From contig JBQNBC010000014.1 of assembly GCA_052170135.1 (NCBI GenBank), forward strand, positions 1-32,452: DNA of 32,452 bases, given 5' to 3'. Positions 1 to 8,232 of this stretch are shown here, one piece after another. The translations under genes were made by a program, and so were the position numbers. The number at the start of each line of letters is the position of its first letter. The stretch's first letter is position 1. The stretch comes from Wolinella sp052170135 (GTDB lineage: Bacteria > Campylobacterota > Campylobacteria > Campylobacterales > Helicobacteraceae). The notes beneath the pieces were generated by a model that saw only the letters and a list, made by a program, of their open reading frames with translations, did no database searches and had not been told where the DNA came from.

Positions 1-1400
1 AGTGCACTTGGATGGGCGTATATATCACTGCCGATTATTAGAGTTGGGGAGAGAGCACTTTTAAAACATTTCGCCGGCTCCTCTAACTCATCCTCTGACA
101 GGCTAGACTCTGAACTGATATATCCCAAATCAAGCCCATCCAAATATCGCCCTAGTTCATCGCTAGGATTCTCACAAAACATCGCGCACATCGTAGCTGC
201 CACGCCCTCTTCTGCTCCCACTTCATAACGTAGCATATAGTCTGCTTCTACGCGCTCTTCAGCTATAGGATGCAAAATGCAAAGAATCGCTCCCGTCGCT
301 CTTTTTGCACGCATAATAGCACTTGAAAGCAAAGGCATTTCATCATAAAATCGCCCCCCAAATGAAATCACAAAATCGCTCTGCTCTACAAGCTTAACAC
401 TCGCGCCACCTTTGCCTCCAGATGTCGCATGTATTACATTTGCAAATCGCGCAAACGCCATCGCTTCATGATTTATCAGCTTATATCCACGCGATTCTTT
501 TAATCGCTGCAAAATAAGTGCCTCTTCGTTTGTGATATAGCTATTAAAACTGATGCTCTCTGCCTTTTTAAATGCCTCAAGTGCTGCTAAAAATCGCGCC
601 TTATCCTTTTTCATACTACTCCTATCTCCAACACTAAATCGCCCCATGCCACACAATGCGCCAAACTCCCTGTCCGAGCTTATGCGGTATATTTTTCCAC
701 GCTTGACCTCATAAACGAGATAGCACGCCAGCGCACACTTTGTGCAACTTGACGATATTTTTTGTAACTCCCAAGCATTTGAAGTATAGTGAAAAGCCCT
801 TGAAGAAAGCGCGCCAACAGGGCAAACTGCTACACACTCGCCACATTCACTACACACAGATTTTTCATTTACTACGATTCTTGAGCTAAATCCACCGGCA
901 CTAACTCGCAAAAATGAGTTCCCAATAACCTCATTGCAAGTCCGCACACACCGCTCACACATGATGCAAAGCGACTCATCATAGAGTAGATTTCCCCATG
1001 ATTCTCGTACACGATTCTTCTCCTTGGTGGCATATTTTTGGCTACTAATGCCAAATTCAAGCGTGCGATTTTGTAGCTCACATTCACCACTTTTATCGCA
1101 TACGCCACATTCAAGCGGATGATTTAGCATGTAAAACTGCATAATCTGCGTTCGTCTAGATTCTAGTGCGCTTGTTTTTGTGCGTATATCCATACCCTCG
1201 CGCACTGGGGTTTGACAAGAGAGAATATAGCCATTCGTACTAGATTCCTCTACTAGACATAGCCGACATGAGGCTATTGGCGCGACCTTTGGCAGATAGC
1301 AAAGCGTAGGGATATAGACACCAGCACGTCGCGCAACAGAGAGAATAGTCTCATTTTTATGCGCCAAAAGCGATACTCCATCTATCTTTAACCGCACCAT
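1..1400 (-). CDS. nuoG: NADH-quinone oxidoreductase subunit G (complex I iron-sulfur subunit), 3' part off the window
   Basis: The first 466 residues are present; the gene runs off the left edge. NuoG is the large Fe-S subunit of the peripheral arm of complex I and carries electrons from the input module toward NuoB. Visible ligands: C34, C45, C48, C62 (N-terminal [2Fe-2S]); H94, C98, C101, C107 (His-Cys3 cluster); C145, C148, C151, C155 and C183, C186, C189, C193 (ferredoxin-like pair); and C219, C222, C226, C250, which resemble the extra N7 cluster before the molybdopterin-oxidoreductase-like domain. The ATG at 1400 has a GAGGAG ribosome site six bases upstream and lies 10 bases after the upstream stop, so it belongs to the nuo operon. 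The molybdopterin-like domain begins near residue 215. Identification is firm; C-terminal integrity cannot be judged. Confidence 0.95.
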   Translation of the reverse strand, partial: MVRLKIDGVSLLAHKNETILSVARRAGVYIPTLCYLPKVAPIASCRLCLVEESSTNGYILSCQTPVREGMDIRTKTSALESRRTQIMQFYMLNHPLECGVCDKSGECELQNRTLEFGISSQKYATKEKNRVRESWGNLLYDESLCIMCERCVRTCNEVIGNSFLRVSAGGFSSRIVVNEKSVCSECGECVAVCPVGALSSRAFHYTSNAWELQKISSSCTKCALACYLVYEVKRGKIYRISSDREFGALCGMGRFSVGDRSSMKKDKARFLAALEAFKKAESISFNSYITNEEALILQRLKESRGYKLINHEAMAFARFANVIHATSGGKGGASVKLVEQSDFVISFGGRFYDEMPLLSSAIMRAKRATGAILCILHPIAEERVEADYMLRYEVGAEEGVAATMCAMFCENPSDELGRYLDGLDLGYISSESSLSEDELEEPAKCFKSALSPTLIIGSDIYAHPSA

Positions 1401-1410
1401 AGACAGCTCC

Positions 1411-3489
1411 TCACACCGCAGCTAGCGCGATATAGTAGCAGCGCATACAGCGTTCAGATTCTGCAAATGCCTGCTTAAGTTCTAACCCATGATTTACCTC
1501 CCTAAAATCCATCACGCGCACGCCAGCTTCCTCTTTTTTACTCTCTTCACGTTCCAAACCGCCAAACCAGCCAAAAAGAGGCGCACTCGCATCATATACC
1601 CCTTGTGCACGAAGTAAATCCTCCATCTGTTCGCTAGCTGTAAGGCTAATCTCTCCACTCTCAAGAAATCTCCCAACAACGCTAGATACACGATGCCCGG
1701 CACCTACGGCATTAACGATAGTTAACGGTCCTTTCTCGCAGTCGCCAACAGCAAATATTCCCCGCACATTTGTAGCGTAATCTTTACCATTTGTTTTAAA
1801 GCTCCCACGCGCGCTTAGGGCTAGATTCCAATCGCGTGGCACTAGCGAAGAATCGACCTCTTGCGATACGGCTGGTATCAATATATCACACGGGATTTCA
1901 TGTGGAGCTTGCCCTGTTTTGCGCAATTCCGGCTTGCCCTCGCCGGTGTAGACCATCTCAAGCTTCTCTACAAGTAACGAGATAATCCTCCCCTCGCGTG
2001 AGAGAATCTCTCCCACAACACTTTGAAAAACAAACCCAACCCCCTCTTCGCACGCTTCGCGATACTCCTCGCTCGATGTATTTGAAATGAGAGTCGCCTC
2101 ATCACGCCGATAGAGCATTACCACACTCTTTGCACCAAGTCTAATCGCGCACCGCACCACATCCATAGAGGTAAAGCCACCACCCACACAGACGACATTT
2201 TTACCCCGCAAATCCGGTAGCTCACCAATTTTAAATTTACTAGCTAGATTTACCCTATCAAGCCAAGGAATCGCAGGCTCATAACCACTTAGATTCTTGT
2301 CCTCTCCCTTTACACCGAGTCGCTTTGATATACGCGCACCATTTGCCAGAATCACAGCGTTATACTCACCATGCAGTCTCTCTAGCTCTGCACAATCCAC
2401 TTTGTGATTTGTAAAGAATCTAACCCCAAGCGAGCGTATCATTTCAATATCGTGGCTATATTTTGAAAATGGCATGCGATATTCTGGTACACCTACGCTA
2501 ACCTCACCACCAAGCACAGGTAAAGCCTCAAAAACATCACTCAAAATACCATCAAGCGCGAGATAATATGCAGCAGCTAGCCCTGCTGGACCAGCGCCCA
2601 CTATGGCCACTTTTGCACCATTTTTTATTGGCTTTGGCATGTATGGATGAAGATAGCCAGCACACTCACTATCAGCGCCGATTCTCTTAAGCTCCATAAT
2701 AGAAATCGCACTATCCAAATCAGAACGTCTACACGAATTCTCACACGGATGCGGGCATACACGCCCGCAAACATGCGCTAGTGGCATACTCTTTCTTGTA
2801 GCCATCAAAGAATCACCAAGCAACCTATCGCGTACACCCTCAATATAAGCTGGAATATCCACATGCGCAGGGCATGCATCAATACATGGAGCTGTAATCT
2901 TAGCAATATAGCGCACTGGACTTTGACTATTTTTTGAGGGTTTGTGGATTTTTCCGTCAGTATCACATTCCAAATAGCATGGATTTGAACTATGGCAACC
3001 TAGATTCTTAGAATCAAGAACCGCGCCACTATCACACTCAAAAACTTTTACATTTTTTAAATCATCAGGCTTCTCACGATGCATGCCTAGCCCTATTTTT
3101 GCTAAGAATTGCTCCTCAAAAGAATCGAGCAAATCCAAAATAGGCAGTGGCGTAGTTTTGCCTATTTCGCATTTACTAGTCTCACGCATAAGCTCACACA
3201 CCTCGCGTAACCTCTCTAAATCCTCTCGCACACCAGTGCCAACATCTATTTTATGCAATAGGTCATAGAGCACCTTCCCTCCAAATCTCCCAGGCGCACA
3301 ACGTCCGCACGCCTCAGCATAGCACTGATACTGGCGTGCATACTCCTTGGCTAGTTGTACAACATCAAGCCCCTCATCGCGTATCATCACGCCAGCCCAG
3401 CCGATAAAAGCCCTAAGTGCACGACCATCAATCTCGCCACTTAAAAAGTGCTGACTACCCCGCCATGAAGAGAAGAAAATCTCACTCAT
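1411..3489 (-). CDS. NuoF-like Fe-S segment fused to a GltD-like FAD/NAD(P) oxidoreductase (complex I input subunit)
   Basis: A 692-residue protein in the nuoF position. Residues about 1-135 resemble the C-terminal N3-cluster region of NuoF: C61, C64 and C107 are present, but the usual third Cys (CxxCxPC) is Gly67. The NuoF FMN/NADH-binding domain and its glycine-rich motif are absent. Residues about 195-690 resemble the small subunit of glutamate synthase (GltD/NfnB family): Cys clusters at C202, C206 and C241, C245, C249, C253, an FAD motif GAGPAG (298-303), a second Rossmann motif GGGFTS (436-441) and YRRDE (460-464), whose arginines suit NADPH. A CxxC lies near the C-terminus. Start: the ATG at 3489 overlaps the upstream stop (ATGA) with a GAGG upstream; an in-frame ATG at 3519 is less likely. 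H. pylori has a shorter NuoF-like protein (HP1265) here. Inferred role: passing electrons from NAD(P)H or another donor to NuoG. Confidence 0.8.
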   Translation of the reverse strand: MSEIFFSSWRGSQHFLSGEIDGRALRAFIGWAGVMIRDEGLDVVQLAKEYARQYQCYAEACGRCAPGRFGGKVLYDLLHKIDVGTGVREDLERLREVCELMRETSKCEIGKTTPLPILDLLDSFEEQFLAKIGLGMHREKPDDLKNVKVFECDSGAVLDSKNLGCHSSNPCYLECDTDGKIHKPSKNSQSPVRYIAKITAPCIDACPAHVDIPAYIEGVRDRLLGDSLMATRKSMPLAHVCGRVCPHPCENSCRRSDLDSAISIMELKRIGADSECAGYLHPYMPKPIKNGAKVAIVGAGPAGLAAAYYLALDGILSDVFEALPVLGGEVSVGVPEYRMPFSKYSHDIEMIRSLGVRFFTNHKVDCAELERLHGEYNAVILANGARISKRLGVKGEDKNLSGYEPAIPWLDRVNLASKFKIGELPDLRGKNVVCVGGGFTSMDVVRCAIRLGAKSVVMLYRRDEATLISNTSSEEYREACEEGVGFVFQSVVGEILSREGRIISLLVEKLEMVYTGEGKPELRKTGQAPHEIPCDILIPAVSQEVDSSLVPRDWNLALSARGSFKTNGKDYATNVRGIFAVGDCEKGPLTIVNAVGAGHRVSSVVGRFLESGEISLTASEQMEDLLRAQGVYDASAPLFGWFGGLEREESKKEEAGVRVMDFREVNHGLELKQAFAESERCMRCYYIALAAV

Positions 3490-3719
3490 CGTACCGCGCG
3501 CCTCACCACAATAGTCCAATCTACTTCATTAAATCTAATAGAATTTAGTAGTTCATCACCACGAGAATCGATAAGCAAAGCACTGCGTTCAATAGGCGTG
3601 AAATCACCAATCTCAAAGATAAAAATCGCCACTTCGCCATCGCGTAAATCACTATCGAGAATCTCCCCCATACGCGTCTCAAAAGAATCGCCCAAATGAC
3701 GCAAATCAAATCGTTTCAT
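3486..3719 (-). CDS. NuoE-like small complex I subunit (HP1264 type)
   Basis: A 77-residue protein between nuoD and the NuoF-like gene. It matches from memory the small H. pylori protein HP1264 that replaces NuoE (similar length, start MKRFDLR, and the segment ELLNSIRFNEVDWT). It has no cysteines, so it cannot carry the [2Fe-2S] cluster of a true NuoE. It starts 9 bases after nuoD and its stop overlaps the next ATG by 4 bases, indicating coupled translation. A role as scaffold or docking subunit for the alternative electron-input module is inferred. Confidence 0.8.
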   Translation of the reverse strand: MKRFDLRHLGDSFETRMGEILDSDLRDGEVAIFIFEIGDFTPIERSALLIDSRGDELLNSIRFNEVDWTIVVRRAVR

Positions 3720-3728
3720 TATCGATTC

Positions 3729-4961
3729 CTACCTATCAATTTCACCAAAGACGATATTTAAATTACCAATGATCGTAACAACATCAGCAAGATACAGTCC
3801 TGGAAGCAGATCCTGCAAAATACCCGTATGATAGAAGCTTGGTGCGCGTATTTTCAGCCGATAAGGGTATGGCTCACCCTCAGATCGGATAAAGAATCCA
3901 AGCTCACCTTTTGGCGATTCTGTCGCTGAGTAGACTTCGCCAACTGGCGGGCGCATACCTTGTGTCACAAGCACAAAGTGTTGCATCAATGAATAATTTT
4001 GGGTCATGATCTGCTCTTTTGGTGCAGAAACAAACTGTGGTGCATGCGCCATAATATCGCCATCTGTCTTTGGATACATATCAATTAGTTGATAGAGAAT
4101 CCGCGCACTCTGCCTCATCTCCTCCATATACAGCGTATAGCGACCATAGCTATCGCCACTGTGGCTAACAGGAATATCAAACTCTACCTCATCATACAGC
4201 TCATAAGGCATCTCTTTACGTAAGTCCCAGCAAATTCCACTTCCACGCAATGTCACACCACTACATCCCCAGCTTTTCGCCATCTCAGGCGTTATAATCC
4301 CTACATTCTCTAGGCGCATACGCCAAATACGATTCTCGCTCAAAAGCCCCTCAAGCAATGCAATATTTTCCGGGAGCCTATCTAAGAATCTTCGCAAAAC
4401 AGAGAGCCAACCCTCTGGTAAATCAAGCGGAACACCACCGATTCTTATACTTGAGTGTGTTAGGCGCGCACCGCAGTAGTCTTCCATTAAATCCATAGCA
4501 AATTCGCGCTCTCTAAAGCAATACAAAAATACGCTCATCGCTCCCACATCAAGCGCGTGAGTTGCAAGCCAAAACAGGTGTGAGATGATACGATTTAGCT
4601 CTAAGAGCATCATTCTGATCACCTTTGCACGACGTGGCACATCGATTCCTATCAGCCTCTCTACAGCTAGTGCGAAAGCGTGATTATTTGAGCTAGCAGC
4701 GATATAGTCCATACGGTCGGTCGTAGGGATAAACTCATTGTAAATCATGTTTTCACCCATCTTTTCCATACCACGATGCAGATAGCCCACATCAGGTACG
4801 GCACGCGTCACCTTCTCTCCATCTAGCTCAAGGATTAGCCGTAGCTGCCCATGTGCTGATGGATGCTGAGGGCCGAAGTTGATAATCATCTTATTATCAT
4901 GCCTCTCAAAGACTAGATTCTCATAATATGGCTCAAGGCGATTTGGGATCTGCATACTCAT
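3729..4961 (-). CDS. nuoD: NADH-quinone oxidoreductase subunit D
   Basis: A 410-residue NuoD, the 49-kDa-type subunit related to the large subunit of [NiFe] hydrogenases, which forms the quinone pocket with NuoB. Family hallmarks are visible: NFGPQHPSAHG near residue 29, GYLHRGMEKM in the first quarter, GVTLRGSG near the middle and the conserved C-terminal GEIDR end. Length is typical for separate (not CD-fused) NuoD. The ATG shares one base with the nuoC stop (TAATG), so translation is coupled. The next gene starts 9 bases downstream. Confidence 0.97.
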   Translation of the reverse strand: MSMQIPNRLEPYYENLVFERHDNKMIINFGPQHPSAHGQLRLILELDGEKVTRAVPDVGYLHRGMEKMGENMIYNEFIPTTDRMDYIAASSNNHAFALAVERLIGIDVPRRAKVIRMMLLELNRIISHLFWLATHALDVGAMSVFLYCFREREFAMDLMEDYCGARLTHSSIRIGGVPLDLPEGWLSVLRRFLDRLPENIALLEGLLSENRIWRMRLENVGIITPEMAKSWGCSGVTLRGSGICWDLRKEMPYELYDEVEFDIPVSHSGDSYGRYTLYMEEMRQSARILYQLIDMYPKTDGDIMAHAPQFVSAPKEQIMTQNYSLMQHFVLVTQGMRPPVGEVYSATESPKGELGFFIRSEGEPYPYRLKIRAPSFYHTGILQDLLPGLYLADVVTIIGNLNIVFGEIDR

Positions 4962-5755
4962 TACTTCCTCTCCTTAAGCTCTTTGGAAGAATCGGGGGTC
5001 ATCTTCTCAATGACTATCACACCACCATCTTCCTGATAGCGTATTGGTGTGGTCTTATCGCTTGGCTCTTCGCCATATGCCACCTCATGTCCAAGACGCG
5101 CAAAACGTGTAGTATCGTAGCGGTCAATATGAGCTGGATCGCGATTCTCCGCGCCTATCACGTCGCGATACTCACGCCCAAAAATCTTATCAATCTCATA
5201 CCATTGTGCCGCCTCATCACCTTGTAGAGGATAGCTTTTACGCAATGGATAGCCACTCCAGTCATCAGGCATCAAAATCCGCTTTAAATATGGATGATTT
5301 AAAAGGTGAATACCAAACATGTCATACATTTCGCGCTCACTCCAGTTCGCCGAACTGTATATATGACTTACAGACTCTATGCTAGCACCAAGCGATAAAA
5401 ATGTCTTTATCCTCGCTCTGGTGCGATTCTTCATTGAAAGGAGCTGATAAAAGATCTCAAATCCACTGCGATGTTCTATGTAATCAATAGCACTCATCTC
5501 ACTTAAAACATCATAGCCAAAAGACTTCATCGCCTCTAGAGCACGGAGATTCTCGCTTGAGTGTATATAAACAACTAAATCGCCACGCATAACATAAGAA
5601 TCAAGAACCTGAACACTCTTTTTTAGATTCTCCACCTCTTCTTCAAAAATAGGAAACAAAGCTAAATCATCATGCGCAATTTGTGGCTTTTGAAAGAATC
5701 TATCCGTGTAATATGCGCGCTTTTGCGCGTTTTGTGTTGGCTTAAAATCTCTCAT
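4961..5755 (-). CDS. nuoC: NADH-quinone oxidoreductase subunit C
   Basis: A 264-residue NuoC (30-kDa-type subunit) of the complex I peripheral arm. The family signature is in the second half: the ANWSEREMYDMFGI segment followed by HPYLKRILMPDDW and GYPLRKSYPL. The first ~75 residues are less conserved, as in Campylobacterota NuoC. The start overlaps the nuoB stop by one base (TAATG) and the stop overlaps the nuoD start in the same way, so nuoB-C-D form a tightly coupled block. No odd features. Confidence 0.97.
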   Translation of the reverse strand: MRDFKPTQNAQKRAYYTDRFFQKPQIAHDDLALFPIFEEEVENLKKSVQVLDSYVMRGDLVVYIHSSENLRALEAMKSFGYDVLSEMSAIDYIEHRSGFEIFYQLLSMKNRTRARIKTFLSLGASIESVSHIYSSANWSEREMYDMFGIHLLNHPYLKRILMPDDWSGYPLRKSYPLQGDEAAQWYEIDKIFGREYRDVIGAENRDPAHIDRYDTTRFARLGHEVAYGEEPSDKTTPIRYQEDGGVIVIEKMTPDSSKELKERK

Positions 5756-6264
5756 TACACAAGCCTTTTGGGTGGAAGTTTTCGCGAGGACTTCTCACGA
5801 CGTATCTTTTGCTGTAGCACCATCACGGCATATTGCAATGTCTCAGGACGAGGGGCGCAGCCAGGCAAATAGATATCCACTGGCACTATCCTATCGCACC
5901 CCTGCACTGTGGCATAAGTGTTAAACATACCACCAGTATTAGCACAACTACCCATTGAGATGACCCACTTTGGCTCACTCATCTGGTCGTACAAACGGTG
6001 CACAAATTCTGCATGCTTTTTAGTAAGCGTGCCAGCGATAATCATCACATCAGCTTGCCTAGGACTCGCACGAAAAATAGTCCCAAAACGATCAAAATCA
6101 TACCGTCCAGCGCCACTTGCCATCATCTCAATTGCACAACAGGCAAGCCCATAAGTAAGCGCCCATAGCGAATTACTCCGACCCCAGTTCACGAGATTAT
6201 CCACTGTCGTGAGCGCGACTGGCAGTCCGCCACTTTTTAGGTAGTTTATTTCATGCTGTGCCAC
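5755..6264 (-). CDS. nuoB: NADH-quinone oxidoreductase subunit B
   Basis: A 169-residue NuoB (PSST) subunit, which holds the terminal cluster N2 that reduces quinone. The four ligands are C42, C43, C107 and C136; their spacing (adjacent pair, +64, +29) equals that of E. coli NuoB. The start is GTG at 6264, inside the 3' end of nuoA (19-base overlap), chosen because AAGGAG lies about seven bases upstream. Codons from 6264 give MAQHEINYLK, a plausible N-terminus. It overlaps nuoC by one base. Confidence 0.97.
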   Translation of the reverse strand: MAQHEINYLKSGGLPVALTTVDNLVNWGRSNSLWALTYGLACCAIEMMASGAGRYDFDRFGTIFRASPRQADVMIIAGTLTKKHAEFVHRLYDQMSEPKWVISMGSCANTGGMFNTYATVQGCDRIVPVDIYLPGCAPRPETLQYAVMVLQQKIRREKSSRKLPPKRLV

Positions 6265-6635
6265 TCAAGTGCTCCTTTTTTCCACGCATATATAAAACCA
6301 ACTGAAAGCAAAAAAACAAAGAGAATCATCTCGATAAACCCAAACACCCCAAGCAACTTAAAATCCACTGCCCATGGGAACATAAAGAGAATCTCGACAT
6401 CAAAAAGGATAAACAAAAGCGCGATAAGATAAAACTGAGTCGAGATTCTATTTGGTTGCTTATTTGGCATAACGCCACACTCATAAGGAGCTAGCTTTAG
6501 CTTTTGAGTATCTTTTCTAGCCAGGATTCCTCCGATTAGTCTCGAAATGTTTGTCGTCATAAAAAATGCAACAAACGTAAAAACAAAAATAAAAAATACC
6601 CCAAAATATGGGTGAGCGAAGTCCATATGACTCAT
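6246..6635 (-). CDS. nuoA: NADH-quinone oxidoreductase subunit A
   Basis: A 129-residue membrane subunit of complex I and first gene of the operon seen here. Three hydrophobic helices are visible: near residues 8-28, 62-82 (before the FPWAV segment) and 90-110. The conserved loop KLAPYECG lies between helices 1 and 2; its Cys is the one that sits near the quinone site in this family. The reading frame extends to a GTG at 6650, but that GTGAGG is better read as the ribosome site for the ATG at 6635, which I use. It overlaps nuoB by 19 bases. Confidence 0.95.
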   Translation of the reverse strand: MSHMDFAHPYFGVFFIFVFTFVAFFMTTNISRLIGGILARKDTQKLKLAPYECGVMPNKQPNRISTQFYLIALLFILFDVEILFMFPWAVDFKLLGVFGFIEMILFVFLLSVGFIYAWKKGALEWHSMK

Positions 6636-6681
6636 TTTCGCGCGCCTCACTTAAAGTAAAAATTTAGCTGTGAAATAGTGA

Positions 6682-6687
6682 ATTATC
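6682..6687 (-). promoter_or_regulatory. Possible -10 element for the nuo operon
   Basis: On the minus strand a GATAAT hexamer lies 46 bases before the nuoA ATG in AT-rich DNA. Campylobacterota sigma-70 promoters depend mainly on the -10 element, so this is plausible, but other AT-rich hexamers occur nearby. It is offered only as a candidate. Confidence 0.3.
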
Positions 6688-6924
6688 CTCAACAAACCTA
6701 AAATAGCTATAAAAGAAGCTAGGTGGAGCGCGCAAAATAGGCACATTGATAGAGTGCATGATAACTTTTATCTTTTTATATTATTTACTACCTAAGGCTC
6801 AAAAGCACACATTTTTGGGCTTTTGTAAAGATATCAAGGAAACCATCGTGGTTTTATTAATGTTTTTTATATCTTAAAGTATATGTGTAGATTTGAAACG
6901 TAATTATTTTTAACAACCATCACC

Positions 6925-6959
6925 AAAAAAATGGCACAAGACGAGAGTCTTGATACCAT
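6925..6959 (-). terminator. Intrinsic terminator of the gap-pgi-pfkA-acd-pgk operon
   Basis: Read on the minus strand just after the pgk stop: ATGG and a 6-base stem CAAGAC, a TCTC loop, GTCTTG, then CCAT, followed directly by seven T residues. A stem with a small internal loop and an immediate U-tract is a standard rho-independent terminator. It marks pgk as the last gene of the operon. Confidence 0.8.
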
Positions 6960-6989
6960 GAATACAAAGACACTGATCGCCTTCCGAGT

Positions 6990-8195
6990 CTACTTTCTTT
7001 CAAGCACTTCAAACGAAGGAAGAATCTTGCCCTCAAGCAACTCAAGACTCGCGCCACCACCAGTAGAGGTAAAGCTCATGTTGTCTTTCTCGCCAGCCTT
7101 ATCAATCGCATCTGCAGTATCACCGCCACCAATCACGCTATACGCGTACGTGTCAGCCAAAACGTGTGCCATCTGAAAAGTCCCACGCGAGAAATTTTGC
7201 ACCTCATAGACACCCATGGGACCATTCCAAATAATAGTTTCGCTATCGCGAATTACCTCGCTAAAAAGCTTAACAGTCGCAGGTCCAATATCAGCAGCAA
7301 GGAAATTATCAGGCACATCCTGCGCTGGAGAGATTTTTATCTCGCGTGGATTCTTTACATCATCGGTGCAAACAACATCCACTGGTAGGTATATTTTTAC
7401 GCCTTTCTCTTTCGCAAGCATAAGAATTTTCGTTGCCTCATTAAGAAAATTATCCTCAACGAGCGAACGCTGCATGTTGTATCCAAGCGATTTTAAGAAT
7501 GTATTACTCATCGCACCACCGATGATTATCTTATCCACAACATCCAAAATATGACTAAGCAGAGTGATTTTAGATGATACTTTCGAACCTCCAACTATAA
7601 GTAATACCGGCTTTAGCGGACTTGCCAAAGCCTTAGCAAAGGAATCTATCTCCTTTTTCAGAAGCAATCCAGCCACTTTTACAGGAGCGAACTGTGCTAC
7701 GCCATATGTAGAAGCATGCTTGCGATGAGATGTTCCAAACGCATCATTAACATAAACATCACAAAGTGCAGATAGATTCCTTGATAGCGTCTCGTCATTC
7801 TTCTCTTCGCCATCATAGAACCGAATATTCTCAAGCAAGATGACACTATTTGGCGGTAAAAGTGCGCTCGTAGAAGCTATGCCATCGATACTTTCAGCAA
7901 ATGCTACACTGCGGTTTAGCAATCGTTCAAGTCGCTTTACAATGTGCTTCAATGAAAACTCTGAGCTCTTCCCCTTTGGTCGCCCAAGATGGCTGACAAG
8001 AATCACGCTCTTTGCACCATTATCGATACAGTAATTAATTGTAGGAATCGCCTCTCTAATTCTTGTATCGTCAGAAATATTAAAATCACTATCCATAGGT
8101 ACGTTAAAATCGACACGGATTAGGATGCGCTTATCCTTAACATCGATATCTCGGATACTTTTTGTCTCTTGCATAAGTTGGATACCAGCCACCAT
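6990..8195 (-). CDS. pgk: Phosphoglycerate kinase
   Basis: A 401-residue cytosolic enzyme of glycolysis/gluconeogenesis: 1,3-bisphosphoglycerate + ADP to 3-phosphoglycerate + ATP. Seen: the substrate-binding RVDFNVPMD near residue 28, SHLGRPKG near 64, ENIRFYDGEEKND, the hinge-side GGSKVSSKI segment and the nucleotide-loop GGGDTADAI / FTSTGGGASLELLEG near the C-terminus. The ATG at 8195 has an AGGAGG six bases upstream; an internal Met8 is the alternative. It is the last gene of the gap operon, 37 bases after the acyl-CoA synthetase gene and before a clear terminator. Confidence 0.97.
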   Translation of the reverse strand: MVAGIQLMQETKSIRDIDVKDKRILIRVDFNVPMDSDFNISDDTRIREAIPTINYCIDNGAKSVILVSHLGRPKGKSSEFSLKHIVKRLERLLNRSVAFAESIDGIASTSALLPPNSVILLENIRFYDGEEKNDETLSRNLSALCDVYVNDAFGTSHRKHASTYGVAQFAPVKVAGLLLKKEIDSFAKALASPLKPVLLIVGGSKVSSKITLLSHILDVVDKIIIGGAMSNTFLKSLGYNMQRSLVEDNFLNEATKILMLAKEKGVKIYLPVDVVCTDDVKNPREIKISPAQDVPDNFLAADIGPATVKLFSEVIRDSETIIWNGPMGVYEVQNFSRGTFQMAHVLADTYAYSVIGGGDTADAIDKAGEKDNMSFTSTGGGASLELLEGKILPSFEVLERK

Positions 8196-8232
8196 GATTC
8201 GCCTCCTAAAAAATGATTAAATAGCGTGCATT

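Larger units (their letters stand above)
6636..6989. other. Intergenic region between nuoA and the end of pgk
   Basis: About 350 bases without a convincing gene. It holds the pgk terminator (6925-6959) at the right end and the upstream region of nuo at the left. The middle (about 6720-6920) is very AT-rich and contains a weak inverted repeat, CAAAAGC / GCTTTTG (around 6799-6826), with no T-run on either side. No tRNA or small reading frame with a good ribosome site was seen. Confidence 0.5.

Noticed and set aside
872..1114. 80-codon minus-strand frame inside nuoG
   Set aside because: It lies in another frame of nuoG; the nuoG frame through this region has all expected Fe-S cysteines, so this is a shadow.
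6799..6826. CAAAAGC/GCTTTTG repeat as an intrinsic terminator
   Set aside because: A long loop and no T-run on either strand; the repeat at 6925-6959 is a much better terminator for pgk.
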